Source: Macrosoma leucophasiata
Lineage: Eukaryota; Arthropoda; Insecta; Lepidoptera; Hedylidae
Assembly (NCBI GenBank): GCA_036365455.1
Contig: JAWQUS010000027.1
Location: 13,070,501 to 13,134,500, forward strand
Direction of reading: 5' to 3'
DNA: 64,000 nt
Shown: positions 10,771 through 22,007 of the stretch, piece by piece
Layout of the letters: each line of letters begins with the position of its first letter
Numbering within the stretch: position 1 is the first letter of the stretch
Notes under the pieces: generated by a model
The model's input: the letters and a program-made list of their open reading frames with translations, nothing else
Told to the model about the DNA's origin: nothing
The model's database searches: none
Translations under genes and position numbers: made by a program

Positions 10771-11204
10771 TTATTATTTTTAATACTTATTAAGTTGAGG
10801 GCAGGATTACTTAAACCTCACCGAAGAAAGGGGTTTAATATTTTTGACACGGTGTCATTGAATTATAGCGGTAACAACTCTATATCCGCAAGGATCGATC
10901 TCGCGGTTTCTAAGCGGGTTGAAAATCACGTTCCTCCGGTTTTGTAGCAACTATTATAGTTTGACATTCGTCGAATTTAGCCGTATTATATTGTTTCAAA
11001 AGGAGAAAAGGAAACCCTGTCTGTCTGTCTGTCTCTTGGGTTACAGCTTCACAATTGTTGGACCGACTGAGTTGAAATTTGGTACACTTTTTTTAGCAGT
11101 GACATGTTATGGAGATTTGGTAGACTAATATTAAAGAAACTAGTGTTCCAGAAGTAGCAGGTTCGAATCCCGTCTGATGGTTAAATACTTACTTTTTTTT
11201 TTTA
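10771..11204. other. Unannotated DNA with a GTCT-containing repeat fragment
   Basis: From about 10990 to 11110 there is CTGTCTGTCTGTCTGTC followed by GGACCGACTGAGTTGAAATTTGG, a wording seen in many insect non-autonomous elements. A B-box-like GCAGGTTCGAATCCCG lies at 11158-11173 without a matching A box. No gene is seen. Confidence 0.45.
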
Positions 11205-11400
11205 ATCTCCTCTGGTAGAGCTCTAATGACGGAGCTCGAGGGCATGGTCACCGCCGATACCTGATCTACTTGCCGCTGAAAGTTAGCGTTCAGTGCTGTC
11301 GGATTTTGGTCAGGTATATATAATATTTGTATTCTATGCTATCGGCATAGAGTCATAACAGTTAAGGTCCAAGGTGTGGTCTGTGTGGACCACTGTGTCC
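11205..11400 (+). repeat. SINE-like family A, strongly diverged copy
   Basis: Starts CTGGTAGAGCTCTAATGACGGAGCTCG and retains TACTTGCCGCTGAA, GTTCAGTGCT and GTCATAACAGTTAAGG in family order. The tail is unrecognisable. Old copy. Confidence 0.65.
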
Positions 11401-11639
11401 AACAGCAGATCATGAGATGTTTAATATTCCACATCGAGCCTACGAAAGAGACACTCGGCTAGTTTCGAGCTTCGTAGAGTACTATCTTTGCTGCACATTG
11501 CCTACGTAAGCACTGATAGTTAGGTATCAGTATATTGGTATAGTCAGGTATATTGGTTTAAATCCTATCAAAATGGTCGATAAACGTCATAGAAGTCGAC
11601 AAACGTCCCATAGGTAACGTGCGAAAGAGATAACGCTCT

Positions 11640-12240
11640 AGGGACCCTAAATAAACCTTCCTAAGGTCGATGTGCATTATTTCTTCGCAATGGCTGTCTC
11701 ATGCGTCATACTCGTGAACGGGTGCTGTTGGTAAGGACTGGTCTGTTCTGGTTTGCAGGAGCTACATCTCATTTAGTAGATAGCAGTTGATTTGCATCTA
11801 TGCTATGGATGTTCATATTATGTGATTTTTCACGTTAATCTGTACTAGATTTAAGCTCTCATTTAAAAGAGCTCTTACTGAGTTTGTTGGGTAGCGGAGT
11901 TCTTCTCAGTAGTGACTGCACTTGGAACTCTGCTAAGTGAATAACTTTGATCTTGACGAATAAGTTTTTCTTTTTTTTCATTTATCTTAGTCCATTTATC
12001 TTACCTAGTCATTTATTTATATAGTCATTGAAGGAGTTGAAAATTTTTGTCATTATTTTGTTTTAACTATGTAGTTTAAATTCTAATTTTGAATTTACTA
12101 TTAATATATGTTTTTGCTTTTACTATATGTAATGGTTATTCACTCTAGGTATTCTATGATTTCTTGACGTTTTGAAAGTATCTGTAAAGATCTATTCGAA
12201 ATAAAAATATTTGCTATTTCTATTTCTTCTGGATATTATA
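11640..12240 (+). repeat. Unclassified retroelement-like repeat, copy 1
   Basis: Matches the reverse complement of 19300-20340 over about 550 bp, including AGAGCTCTTACTGAGTTTG, TAGCGGAGTTCTTCTCAGTAG, ACTTGGAACTCTGCTAAGTG and CACTCTAGGTATTCTATGAT. No long reading frame is present. This copy is uninterrupted where the other carries a 382-bp insertion, so it shows the empty site. Confidence 0.8.
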
Positions 12241-12371
12241 TAACTAATTTGAACTGTAGGTATGCTTTTGCTTCTTAATATGACTTAATAATAACTACCT
12301 ATTAGTCAAATAATAGAGATTTATAGTGAGGATCACAAAATCGTCGAGATCGTAATTAGTTTGCTAATATA

Positions 12372-13570
12372 AGGTTGGGGAAAAAGTTTCTTCGCATTTT
12401 TTAAGATTATTCAAAACTTTTTTTAATATAGTTTATTTAAATTTAACTAAAGTATGTATGTATTTTGTTCGATAACCTTTTGCCATCTTGTAGGTAGGGA
12501 CATGATCCCATTGCTATAAAAAATTTGGGACTTCTCATCAAAATACCGCGACAAATGGATTTGGCAGTCCTCTCGTCAGGACTATACGGCGGATGCATTA
12601 ACACCTCCCAGCCAAACTCTCTTAATTTTTGCTGACTGGCTATAGATGTGTGAGGTCTAGCGTTATCATGATGAAACACCACACCCCTTCTGTTGATCAA
12701 TTCCGGCCGCTTTCTCTCAACTTCTTGCTTTAATCTCATCAGTTGTTCGCAGTAGATTTCAGAATCGAAAGTCCTGCCTGGTGGTAATAGCTCATAATGA
12801 ATAATGCCCTTCCAATCCCACCACACACACAACATCACCTTATTGCGAGTTAACCCGGGTTTCGCCACAGTCTGTGAAGCCTGACCGGCCTTTGACCACG
12901 ACCTTTTTCGCACGTTCTTGTCGTACGTGATCCACTTTTCATCACCAGTTATCAGCTTCTTCAAAAATGATTCGGTTTCATTACGTCGTAATAAAGAATC
13001 ACAAATGAGTACACGGTTCATAAGGTTTCTTTCAGTGAGCTCGTGAGGTACCCAAATATCGACCTTTTTTTTGTACCCAGCTTTTTCAAATGCGCCAAAA
13101 CTGTTTTGTGATCAATTCTCAGTTCTTCAGCTACGTCGTAACTACTGATATGTCGATCTTGCTCCACTTTTTCAAAAATGGCATCCATTTTATCCGTTAT
13201 AGGGCGATCAGAGCATCAATGACATCAAAATTTCCGGATTGAAAACGCTTAAACTAAATTTGTGCTACTCTCACAGACAATGCACTAGGTCCATGAACAT
13301 CGCAAATTTTTTTCGCGGCTTGCGTTGCATTTTTACCTTTTTTGTAGTAAAATTTTAAAATGTATCGAATTTCTTCATTAGATTCACTCATCTTGACAGC
13401 ACGAAAAACAAATGAAAATCACACATTTGCCTATTTTGATTTTGGAATTATGTTCTTTAAAATTTTAACTTTCAATGATACCAAAACCAGCCAGGTACAA
13501 ATACTACAGCCAAAGAGATTTTATTACAAGTTCATACATACTATAATGCGAAAAGACTTTTTCCCCAACC
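12372..13570 (-). pseudogene. Mariner transposon, near full length, inactive
   Basis: Terminal repeats GGTTGGGGAAAAAGT (left) and ACTTTTTCCCCAACC (right) bound about 1.2 kb. The minus strand encodes a DD34D transposase. The open part at 12443-13021 includes TGDEKWITYD (first aspartate) and VFHHDNARPHT (second). A deletion of roughly 70 bp then joins PPYSPD to a shifted frame, so the third aspartate and the rest are lost. The N-terminal region upstream of 13021 is present at DNA level but out of frame. The family usually has about 345 codons; none of the three copies here keeps them. Copy at 15714 has different damage. Confidence 0.9.
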
Positions 13571-13952
13571 TATTATATAAAATAAGCTGTTATAACACAA
13601 AATGCAAATCTGCCGGATTTGTTTTATACCGCAATAATATTTTAAGTGGGTAATTCGTGTATAGCGTAATAAATTCCGGGTCCACTAAACATGGGATAAC
13701 AGAAAGTTAAAAACAAACAAGTAAGGAGCGTGCGTGTAATACTACTGTTATTGATTCTAAAGGAACTTAAGCCGTGTTTACAACGAACAGCTAAATATAA
13801 ACAATATTAGATATTTTCCATGGCAGCATCGATGTGCTATTTGGTTTGGATGTAAAAAGTAAAATATTTAAACAAACAGTTTTTAGTTAAACATTTGCGA
13901 ATGAATTTCGAAACTAAAGAAAAAAAATGGTTTCGGCCAAGTATTGTAAGTA
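13571..13952. other. AT-rich spacer, nothing recognised
   Basis: AT-rich DNA after the mariner end, with no motif or repeat I recognise. Confidence 0.5.
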
Positions 13953-14056
13953 GCTCGGTTGTGGGACTTCGGTAGCTTAGTGGTAAGTAATCTGCGACCT
14001 CAGGATAACTAGTCCAGCCGCCTTACCACTAAGCTACCGAAGTCCCACAACCGAGC
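13953..14056. repeat. 35-bp perfect inverted repeat holding a tRNA-type A box
   Basis: Arms 13953-13987 and 14022-14056 are exact reverse complements (35 of 35) around a 34-base loop. Each arm contains GGTAGCTTAGTGGTAAG, which fits the tRNA A-box pattern TRGCNNAGYGG. The arm resembles the 5' half of a tRNA gene or tRNA-derived SINE present twice in opposite directions. No B box follows either arm within the loop. Confidence 0.9.
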
Positions 14057-14248
14057 GTCGAATTTTACTTTCCACCGATTTCATACTTTAATTTTACCGC
14101 TCGCCGCCCCGCGTCTCGCCGCCGCTTACAGCGGTAAGGACGTGAATGCGGCGTAATAGTCAACCAACTTATAAGGGCCGATATCATCATCGTAATAAGA
14201 CGCGTTTTACGTTCTTAAACGTGTTCAATAACACTATGTGTATATTGA

Positions 14249-14455
14249 CGACCCAGTTAGTTCAGCAGTATGAGATGACTGTTTGATTCGAAGGTTCGCG
14301 GGCTGCATCCCGCACCGAGACAATTATTTGTATGGTCTATAAGTATTTGTTTCGAGGCTAGATGTTTGTGTATGTGTTGTGTGTGTACAACGGTACCCAC
14401 AATAAAAGTTTTTCCCTAGTGTGGGGCTATGAGTGTAAGCGTATTTCTTTATTTG
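14249..14455 (+). repeat. tRNA-derived SINE-like family B, copy 1
   Basis: Same order as 24972 and 59469: GACGACCCAGTTAGTTCAGCAG (A-box region), a degraded B-box region (GCGGGCTGCATCCCGC), GTTTGTGTATGTG, GTACAACGG and GTGAGTGTAAGCGTATTT before an AT-rich tail. The B box is altered from GGTTCGATCCC, so a polymerase III promoter is probably lost. Confidence 0.8.
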
Positions 14456-15713
14456 GATTTCACCGATTAAATTGTTGATAAAATTGTTAGTGCTAAGGTT
14501 GAAATTGGATGCAAATTTTAAACTAAAACGCGTTTTATTAAACGCTGTTCTCAGAGCAAACGGTGAAATCCGCCCTAAAACGTTCTTAGATAAACGCAAC
14601 CCTACATTTTTCTCGCACGTGTTATTGCGAGAGACACAATAAAATATGACAACCAAACAGATATTTTACGGAATGCGTAATAGATTTTATATTCATATCC
14701 TGAATCTCCCAAAACTCTAACAATATTTTTGTCCAATATGTACTACGCTTTAGTTATGATTACTGGACGCGCATGCAAAAACCAACAACTAGAGGCTAGT
14801 GAACGGCCGCAAAGTGGAAGCTTACACACAAAGCAAATCGCTTAAAACATTTTATGGCTAAAGTAACATTTTTATAAATCATTTCATTTTTTTCAAATCA
14901 CATGATTTTTTTTCTGTAGCTTCACACACGATTTTAGAATCGATTGACTCCTGAAATACAATTGATTTACTATCAAATTACTAAAATTCCAAATATAAAC
15001 ACAGATCATCCAAATTAACTAAAATTAAAAATAGATCATCCAAATAACTTCCAAGCATTGTAATGTATCTTTAAAATTGAACAAATTTATAATGTTACAT
15101 TCCCTGTGCAGTAGATATGCGCTGGCCATTAATGGGTAAGATTGCCAGACATTGATGGTTTTGATAAGAATTGCGATGCAGAATATCTTGTGCGTAACTT
15201 GCGTGTAATGTTTACACCTTGTAGATGCCAGATAAGCTGCGGGTGCCTTATAATTAACGCACTGATAATCATTAATTAATTAAAAGCCGAGCAAACGAAA
15301 ATAAATTGCTTTTAATGGATTTTTGACACTCTTGTTACACCGATAAAAGAGTGCAGTAATTATAAGTATTACTACATTCTTTTTTTAGAACTTTGTCCTT
15401 AGTAGGGGAGAGTCTGGTATATTGAACTGCCTGATAAATTGTACAACCTCAAAATTTTACACTTACTGTAACTTATTTTCTTTTCTGGCAACACGAAACT
15501 GACCGCTGACAGCGGCCTCAACTACTTATCTTTTTGAAACGGCCTCCGGAAAGTACATTCGTTTTTAGATAAAAAAATGTGTTTTGAGAGTCCTTCATAC
15601 AAATTTTGACGTGTGTAGCTAAGGAGATTACAAAGTGAAAATGTAAGTTACAATTTTGTTATATTTTTTATTGATTAGATCACCGCTTCAACCACAGCGT
15701 TGCGAACGTAATA
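14456..15713. other. AT-rich unannotated DNA
   Basis: About 1.2 kb with no reading frame of note. A short direct repeat (AGATCATCCAAAT) occurs near 15003 and 15033. From 15400 the sequence may be part of an older element into which the mariner at 15714 inserted, because similar phrases about 'GTACAATTTA' occur on the other side near 17020. This last point is weak. Confidence 0.4.
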
Positions 15714-16925
15714 GGTTGGGGAAAAAGTCTTTTCGCATTATAGTATGTATGAACTTGTAATAAAATCTCTTTGGCTGTAGTATTTGTATCTGGCTGGTTT
15801 TGGTATGATTGAAAGTTAAAATTTTAAAGAACATAATTCCAAATTCAAATTAGCAAATGTGTTATTTTCATTTGTTTTTCGTACTGTCAAGATGAGTGAA
15901 TCTAATGAAGAAATTCGATACATTTTAAAATTTTACTACAAAAAGGTAAAAATGCAACGCAAGCCGCGAAAAAAATTTGCGATGTTTATGGACCTAGTGC
16001 AGTGTCTGTGAGAGTAGCACAAATTTGGTTTAAGCGTTTTCAATCCGGAAACTTTGATGTCAAAGATGCACTTCGCTCTGGTAGCCCTATTACGGATAAA
16101 ATGGATGCCATTTTTGAAAAAGTGGAGCAAGATCGACATATCAGTAGTTACGACGTAGCTGAAGAACTGAGAACTGATCACAAAACAGTTTTGGCGCATT
16201 TTAAAAAAGCTGAGTACAAAAAAAAAGCTCGATATTTGGGTACCTCACGAGCTCACTGAAAGAAACCTAATGAACCGTGTACTCATTTGTGATTCTTTAT
16301 TACGACGTAATCAAACCGAATCATTTTTGAAGAAGCTGATAACTGGTGATGAAAAGTGGATCACGTACGACAGGAACGTGCGAAAAAGGTCGTGGTCAAA
16401 GGCCGGTCAGGCTTTACAGACTGTGGCGAAACCCGGGTTAACTCGCAATAAGGTAATGTTGTGTGTGTGGTGGGATTGGAAGGGCATTATTCATTATGAG
16501 CTATTACCACCAGGCAGGACTATCGATTCTGAACTCTACTGCGAACAACTGATGAGATTAAAGCAAGAAGTTGAGAGAAAGCGGCCGGAATTGATCAACA
16601 GAAGGGGTGTGGTGTTTCATCATGATAACGCTAGACCTCACACATCTATAGCCAGTCAGCAAAAATTAAGAGAGTTTGGCGGGGAGGTGTGAATGCATCC
16701 GCCGTATAGTCCTGACCTTGCACCTTCAGATTTCCACCTGTTTCGGTCTCTTCAGAATTCTTAATGCAATGTTAGGTTAACATCACGAGAGGACTGCCAA
16801 ATCCTACAAGATGGCAAAAGGTTATCGAACAAAATGGTACATACATACTTTAGTTAAATTTAAATAAACTATATTAAAAAATGTTTTGAATTATCTTAAA
16901 AAATGCGAAGAGACTTTTTCCCAAC
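15714..16925 (+). pseudogene. Mariner transposon, full-length, inactive
   Basis: Bounded by GGTTGGGGAAAAAGTC and GACTTTTTCCCAAC with TA on both sides. The transposase start is ATG at 15892 (MSESNEEIRYILKFYY). It shifts frame near 15944, resumes at 16002-16259 with the helix-turn-helix region (WFKRFQSGNF), shifts again at a run of nine A bases near 16220, and resumes at 16270-16692 with TGDEKWITYD and VFHHDNARPHT. A stop follows EFGGEV, and a further deletion of about 65 bp removes the region around the third C-terminal block (joining GCCAAATCC to TACAAGATGG). The wording of the protein suggests a cecropia-like mariner, but the subfamily needs an alignment. Confidence 0.92.
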
Positions 16926-17463
16926 TATTATGTTCAGCGGTTATTTTGTGACAAATATTTATTTTGATAATCTCTTAGTTTGGTAAATTGTACCACCAGC
17001 AGTTGTTTTATTTGTACTGGTACAATTTACCCAATTTGTTACTATATTTATTATTTTATATTTTTTTTAGATGAATGATGACCATAAATAGTATTATAAA
17101 ACGGAAAAAGGAGGTTTTGGAAAGATATTGTTGGCTCTTGAAAATAAGGAGATGAGCTAGAACCACATATCTGAAACGAATTCGCTTTCACGTCATGCCA
17201 GAAATAAGTTGAGGGTCAAATATTGACAAGACAAAGTACGTTCGTTGTTGTAAAGCTTTTAACCGAGTAGGTACGATACTTAGTACTTACGATAGATAAA
17301 AATAATCAAGATTTATATGTTAAACCGTAGCAATAAAGAAAATCTTTCTATCGATTTTATAAACGGTAATCGTTTCTTAGAGATTATTCTTTAGATAGCT
17401 AAACCAAAAAAAAAAAATGAAAAAGATGATACCTAAATCATAGTCTTATCTCAAAACATTTTA
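16926..17463. other. AT-rich spacer, nothing recognised
   Basis: Includes a short imperfect hairpin around 16985-17030 (AAATTGTACCA ... TGGTACAATTT). No gene seen. Confidence 0.5.
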
Positions 17464-17620
17464 TTAATGTAATGAATGTGTCAAACAAGCATGCCGTTCA
17501 CATTGATGTTAAGTGATGACTGCAGCCTATAGACACCCACACAATGACCAGAGATCAAAATGCAGATGCGTTGCCATCCCTCAGCTGTAATGTCTCTGTG
17601 ATAGTTATTACGGGGCCATG
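17464..17620 (-). repeat. SINE-like family A, 3' half
   Basis: Contains ACAAGCATGC, TTCACATTGATGTTAAGTG, ATGACTGCAGCCTATAGACA and ATGCAGATGCGTTG in family order on the minus strand, then decays. The 5' head is missing. Confidence 0.8.
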
Positions 17621-18115
17621 CAATTGATAAACTTAAAAGTCTATTTTATCAATAAGTATATTATCTTATAACATTAGTTTTTTGTAATAACAATTTGTGG
17701 TAAACAAGCATAAATGAAATTATAGTTTAGCTAAATAGCGCATGTATCTTCGAGTCTCTAATAAAGTAGAGGTCTGTGTTGGGAGTATGTCTGGTGACCT
17801 TTGTCGTGACGAAGATGGTCGTGCGTTCAAATACGCAGGCTTATTCGTTTTTACTTGCTTTTTGCTGTAGCCTTTTAGAAACAGCTTATGCGAATTAGAA
17901 TTTTCTATGATTTTCTTTGCAGTCACATCATGTAAAATAAGCAAAAAAATTTATTGTCTTTGACAAAAAGATAGAGTTATTGTTTAATAACAACATTAAA
18001 CTGGTTACCTCTTAATTATTTTTATATAATATTTTGCAACATGCTTATATTTATGTATCTGAAAATAATATGTAAACAAATATAAGCAAGGTTTTTTGTT
18101 TCACAAACATATCTT
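17621..18115. other. AT-rich spacer with a weak tRNA-like stretch
   Basis: Between about 17760 and 17840 there are pieces that resemble A and B boxes (GGTGACC and GCGTTCAAATACGC). They do not form a tRNA fold I can support. The rest is AT-rich. Confidence 0.35.
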
Positions 18116-18402
18116 TTTACTGGTGGTAGAGCTCCAGTGACGGAGCTCGCGAGCGTAGGCACCACCGCATTACCTAATATACTTGCCGCTAAATGGTAGT
18201 GTTCAGCACTATCGTGTTCCGGTCAGGTGGTAATGTACGGCCCTGTAATTTCCGGCACAGAGGCATAACATCTTAGGCCTCAGGAGAGGTAACGCATCTG
18301 CATTTTGACCTTGGTCATTGTGTGGGTGTCTATAGACTGCAGTCATCACTTAACATCAATGTGAACTGCATGCTTGTTTGCCACTTACATTACAAAAAAA
18401 AA
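18116..18402 (+). repeat. SINE-like family A, full copy
   Basis: Full-length copy: head TGGTGGTAGAGCTCCAGTG, then CACCACCGCATTACCTAAT, GTTCAGCACTATCGTG, CCGGTCAGGTGGTAATG, CTGTAATTTCCGGCACAGAG, TTTTGACCTTGG, CTATAGACTGCAGTC, TTAACATCAATGTGAACTGC and an A-run at the end. About 285 bp. Little divergence from copies at 55269, 56271 and 59702. Confidence 0.85.
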
Positions 18403-18627
18403 AGAAATATCGTTTCTGTCTAGAGAAAGTAAACAAGCCCAAACAGGCAGGGGTAATATTGTTTAATTGCAGAGTTTCTGTGAACACCTGTCGTCTGCCA
18501 TAAACTTCATGGTGCCATATTATTGCACTATCGTCAAAGTTACGTGGCTATACTACATTTCAGTTCAATTGGTACCCGGAATGTGGTTCAAATCTCCCTT
18601 GATAGATTATTCAAATTATTACCAAGT
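18403..18627. other. Spacer, nothing recognised
   Basis: No motif seen. Confidence 0.4.
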
Positions 18628-19290
18628 CAAAAAAACCGGCCAAGTGCGTGTCCGGCCACGCACAGTGTAGGGTTCCGAATTTAGTGTATTTACAGAGTAA
18701 GAAATGTAATGGAAAAAATAAATAAATATTTTCTATGGAGTTGATCGAAATTTTCGAGTAAAATACATTTGGTCGACTATTACCTACTCGCAAAATTGCA
18801 AGGTCAACTTAAGTGTGATAGTTTTTCTTTTAATTTCATAATACATATATACCTACTATTTCCGTAACGTTTGAATTTCCAACAATAACCGTTTAATTGG
18901 TAGGAGGTCCCCCCCCTCCACTTGACTCTAACGAAAATTTGCACTTTAAAGCTTAATAAGTCACGAACAGTTAACTTAATCGAAATATGATGTTTGTACA
19001 TCCATGATCCAGATGAAAGACCTATCCAACGATATCTCACACTATATGGAAATCAAAAATAAAAAAAACCGCGCGTTACATGTAGGGGAGGATTTTTTTT
19101 TAATGTTTTTATTTTCATATTTGTCGGCGTGATTAAGGTGTACCTATACTTGTGCCAAATTTCAAGTCTCTAGTAAAAATAGTTTTTGCGCTAAACCGCG
19201 GAGGGACAGACAGACAGAAAGACAGACGGACATGGCGAAACGTTATTAACACGTTCGTTTTCTTTAGACTGTGGCGAAACTATAAGGGTT
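18628..19290 (+). repeat. GGGTTCC-end repeat, copy 1
   Basis: Begins AAAAACCGGCCAAGTGCGTG and GTGTAGGGTTCCG, continues through GGTCGACTATTAC and AAGTCACGAACAGTTAACTT, and ends with TTTTGCGCTAAACCG, a run of GACAGACAGA, and TATAAGGGTTCC. Copies on the minus strand at 24038 and 44500 and on the plus strand at 63105 have the same order. The outward-facing GGGTTCC/GGAACCC ends suggest a non-autonomous DNA element. Superfamily unknown to me. Confidence 0.75.
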
Positions 19291-19299
19291 CCTTGTTTA

Positions 19300-20340
19300 G
19301 AAATAGAAATAGAAAATGTTTTTATTTCGAATAGATCTTTACATATACTTTCAAAACGTCAAGAAATCATAAAATACCTAGAGTGAATAACCATTACATA
19401 TAGTAAAAGCAAAACCATATATTAATAGTAAATTAAAATTACAATTTAAACTACTTAGTTAAAACATAATAATAACAAAATTTTTAAATTCCTTCAATGA
19501 TGATAAATAAAGAAAAAGAAAAACTTATTCGTCAAGATCAAAGTTATTCACTTAGCAGAGTCCCAAGCAATGAAGCGCGCATGGCCCGGCGGCTGGTGTA
19601 GATCGTAAACGATCTACTCGATTAAGCACTATGGGCGCGGTCGGGTAGTGTGATGGGTGACCGCTAGTGGCAAATAAAATGCGCGTTTCCGTGCTTCGGA
19701 GCGCACGTTAAGCCGTCGGTCCCAGTTGCTATCGATAGATAGCAGTCGTTAAACCTTGTCGGAGGCCTTATCGTATATTATTATAATAAATAATAATGGC
19801 AACCCATTATACGTCCCACTGCTTGGCACGAGTCTCTACCCTTTTTGGGGGAGGCCTGGACCTTACTCCACCACGCTGCTCCAATGCGGATTGGTGGAGA
19901 TGTTGGGGTTAGTGGCCAACCCGCTGTCGGATGTTTTCAAACCGGGCGGTTCCAAGTGTAGTTACTACTGAGAAGAACTCCGCTACCCAACAAACTCAGT
20001 AAGAGCTCTTTTAAATGAGGGCTTAAATCTAGTACAGATTATCGTGAAAAATCAAATAATGTGAACGTCCATAGCATAGATGCAAATAAACTGCTATGTA
20101 CTAAATGAGATGTAGTACCTGCAAACCAGAACAGACCAGTCCCCACCAACAGCACCCGTTCCCGAGTATGACGGATTTGACAGCCATGGCCCTCCTCGAC
20201 TATTGTAGAGGGAAGTGAGCAACCCGCCATACGATGCCGCCAAAGGCAAAGACATTTAACCGTGCATGACTGTTCCGGATATGCATAGGGCAAGATAAAA
20301 GATGCGGAACTACGGTGACTACGGAACTCTAAAAAAGTAA
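19300..20340 (-). repeat. Unclassified retroelement-like repeat, copy 2, interrupted
   Basis: Reverse complement of 11640-12240 in two pieces, 19300-19567 and 19950-20340, with a 382-bp insertion between them. The right part extends beyond copy 1. An open frame of 84 codons on the minus strand (20039-20293) shows no domain I recognise. Probably a LINE untranslated end or similar, not a host gene. Confidence 0.75.
19568..19949. repeat. 5S-rRNA-like SINE inserted with 7-bp target duplication
   Basis: Inserted in the repeat at 19300-20340 and flanked by TCCCAAG (19561-19567) and TTCCAAG (19950-19956); the uninterrupted copy near 11925 has one such site. The first half contains GATTAAGCACTATGGGCG, CGGTCGGGTAGTG and GATGGGTGACCGCT. 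These line up in order with the internal promoter region of 5S rRNA (ATTAAGCA, GGGCGCGGT, GATGGGTGACCGC). A perfect 8-bp hairpin (GTAGATCG TAAA CGATCTAC) precedes it. The second half (from about 19790) is the reverse complement of 26760-26905. So this is either a rearranged copy or two elements sharing one site. Confidence 0.7.
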
Positions 20341-20767
20341 TTATAAACGTAAGTAATTATACTTACAAAAGCTTGTTAACAGTGTAGTGGTTAACAGTAT
20401 GCGTCAATTAATTGCACACAGAATTAGTTGATTAATAAGGTTTTTATATTGGAATTAAATTGGCTTTTGATTAAATTAACATCTATACATACTAGTTTCC
20501 TGAGCATTGTAGAAATTAAACTTGCGGATTTTCTCGCGTACACAACACTCCCAAACTTCTTACACCCCGTAAGGGTGTAATTTTACAATGTACGAAGCTC
20601 GCGAAAACCTACGAAAACGTTATTCCTGAGCATTAATCTGTGTAAACATTATATAAAAGGCTTACATAATATTTAACCTCGCCCACAGCGTTCCCACAAC
20701 TGACAAGTTCGGCCCAAGAATGTTGGCTCTACGGGAATCCTTTTCTAAATAATTAATGCGATAAAAT
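20341..20767. other. AT-rich spacer
   Basis: Contains a small hairpin (TTACACC ... GGGTGTAA, about 20559-20580) and two copies of TTCCTGAGCATT about 125 bp apart. Nothing else is seen. Confidence 0.45.
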
Positions 20768-20870
20768 AGTGCGGCTGCGCAGGCGCATCGCGGCGCGTGA
20801 CGAGCGCGCGCGCGCGGTCACGACGCATGCGCGCCGCAAAACGACCAGAGAGCCGCACGCGCGACCTCAA
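20768..20870. promoter_or_regulatory. Short CpG-dense segment, possible promoter or exon edge
   Basis: About 100 bp that is very GC- and CpG-rich (GCGGCTGCGCAGGCGC, GAGCGCGCGCGCGCGG, GCATGCGCGCC) inside AT-rich DNA. It includes a near-palindrome CGTGAC ... GTCACG around a CG run. In AT-rich insect genomes such islands can mark promoters or first exons, but I see no core promoter element or reading frame that would confirm it. A decayed GC-rich repeat is the alternative. Confidence 0.3.
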
Positions 20871-22007
20871 ACCTTACCTCATTTTATTCACAGCATGCGA
20901 AACTTTTTCACAAACCTTATACATCTCTGCTTTTATTCAATTATAATTTATTGAGTATAATTTGACGCGCTTTTCACTTAATTGTAATGCATATTGAATT
21001 ACATATACCTAAGTGGAAAGCGAGTTGCTGAAATACTTAAATCAATATCTGAATAATGCAATTGAGATTATTAAAGACACATTATTTGCAAGATGTTTTT
21101 GCCTACAAGCCATTTATAATTTAATTGAATAGAAGTTAAAAAAAAATGTACAGTTAACACTTAATAACGAGAACCCTACTCTCGTTTAATTATAGTTTCT
21201 ACATTAAGGAAATTACAATATACCACAACTGAACAATAAAATTCCTACGCAACAGCATTTAAATGTGTAAGCTACTCTTAATTTAAATCTCACATATATA
21301 AAAATAAATAACCTGCAATGCATTTTGAAACTTTGTGAAATTTCGTGTTAGAGTCATCCCAGCGCAGGACTCTTGCGTCCCTATGTCTATGCGCTTCTAT
21401 TTTATTAAATCAGGACGCTGCCCTGCCCGAACCTCCTATACGTGCGAAGGCTTTGATATTCATGCTATGCAAAAATATTCCAGATTTGAGTAAGAATCAA
21501 GTTGAACCCAGTCTTTTATGTAATACGATGCTACGCAAGTTCATGGGCAATAGTGTGAATTTCATGTATTAATAAAATAATATAACACACTTGTAAGTAT
21601 ATTTAATCCCATTGATACGAGTATCTACGTTTTAATTCACACAACTATTCATTGGTAGTTTTTTTAAAATTAGCATCAAGAACTTTACGAAGAGTTCTAA
21701 GAAACAAACAACATATGCCTACTTACCTAAATCAAATCTTTTCAAATTATTACGGATAATTAGGTACCTTTCTCCGTTCATTATTATTGACTCAACAGAT
21801 ATGAGATCGTTTATAGAGTATAACACATAATAAATAATAGTGTAGTTATATGGTAGTTCACTAAATTCTATGAGGTTATCATTGACCTTTCACTCTATAT
21901 GTAGGTATTTTTACTGATCAGCCTGCTCAAGTCAATATACCACTCTTTCACTTACATATCGGCAGTTGAGGTGGGGTTGTCTCCAATGTTAAACTCAGAC
22001 TTAAAAA
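20871..22007. other. AT-rich unannotated DNA
   Basis: About 1.1 kb. The 75-codon frame at 21345-21572 has no motif I know. No repeat match within this window. Confidence 0.45.
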
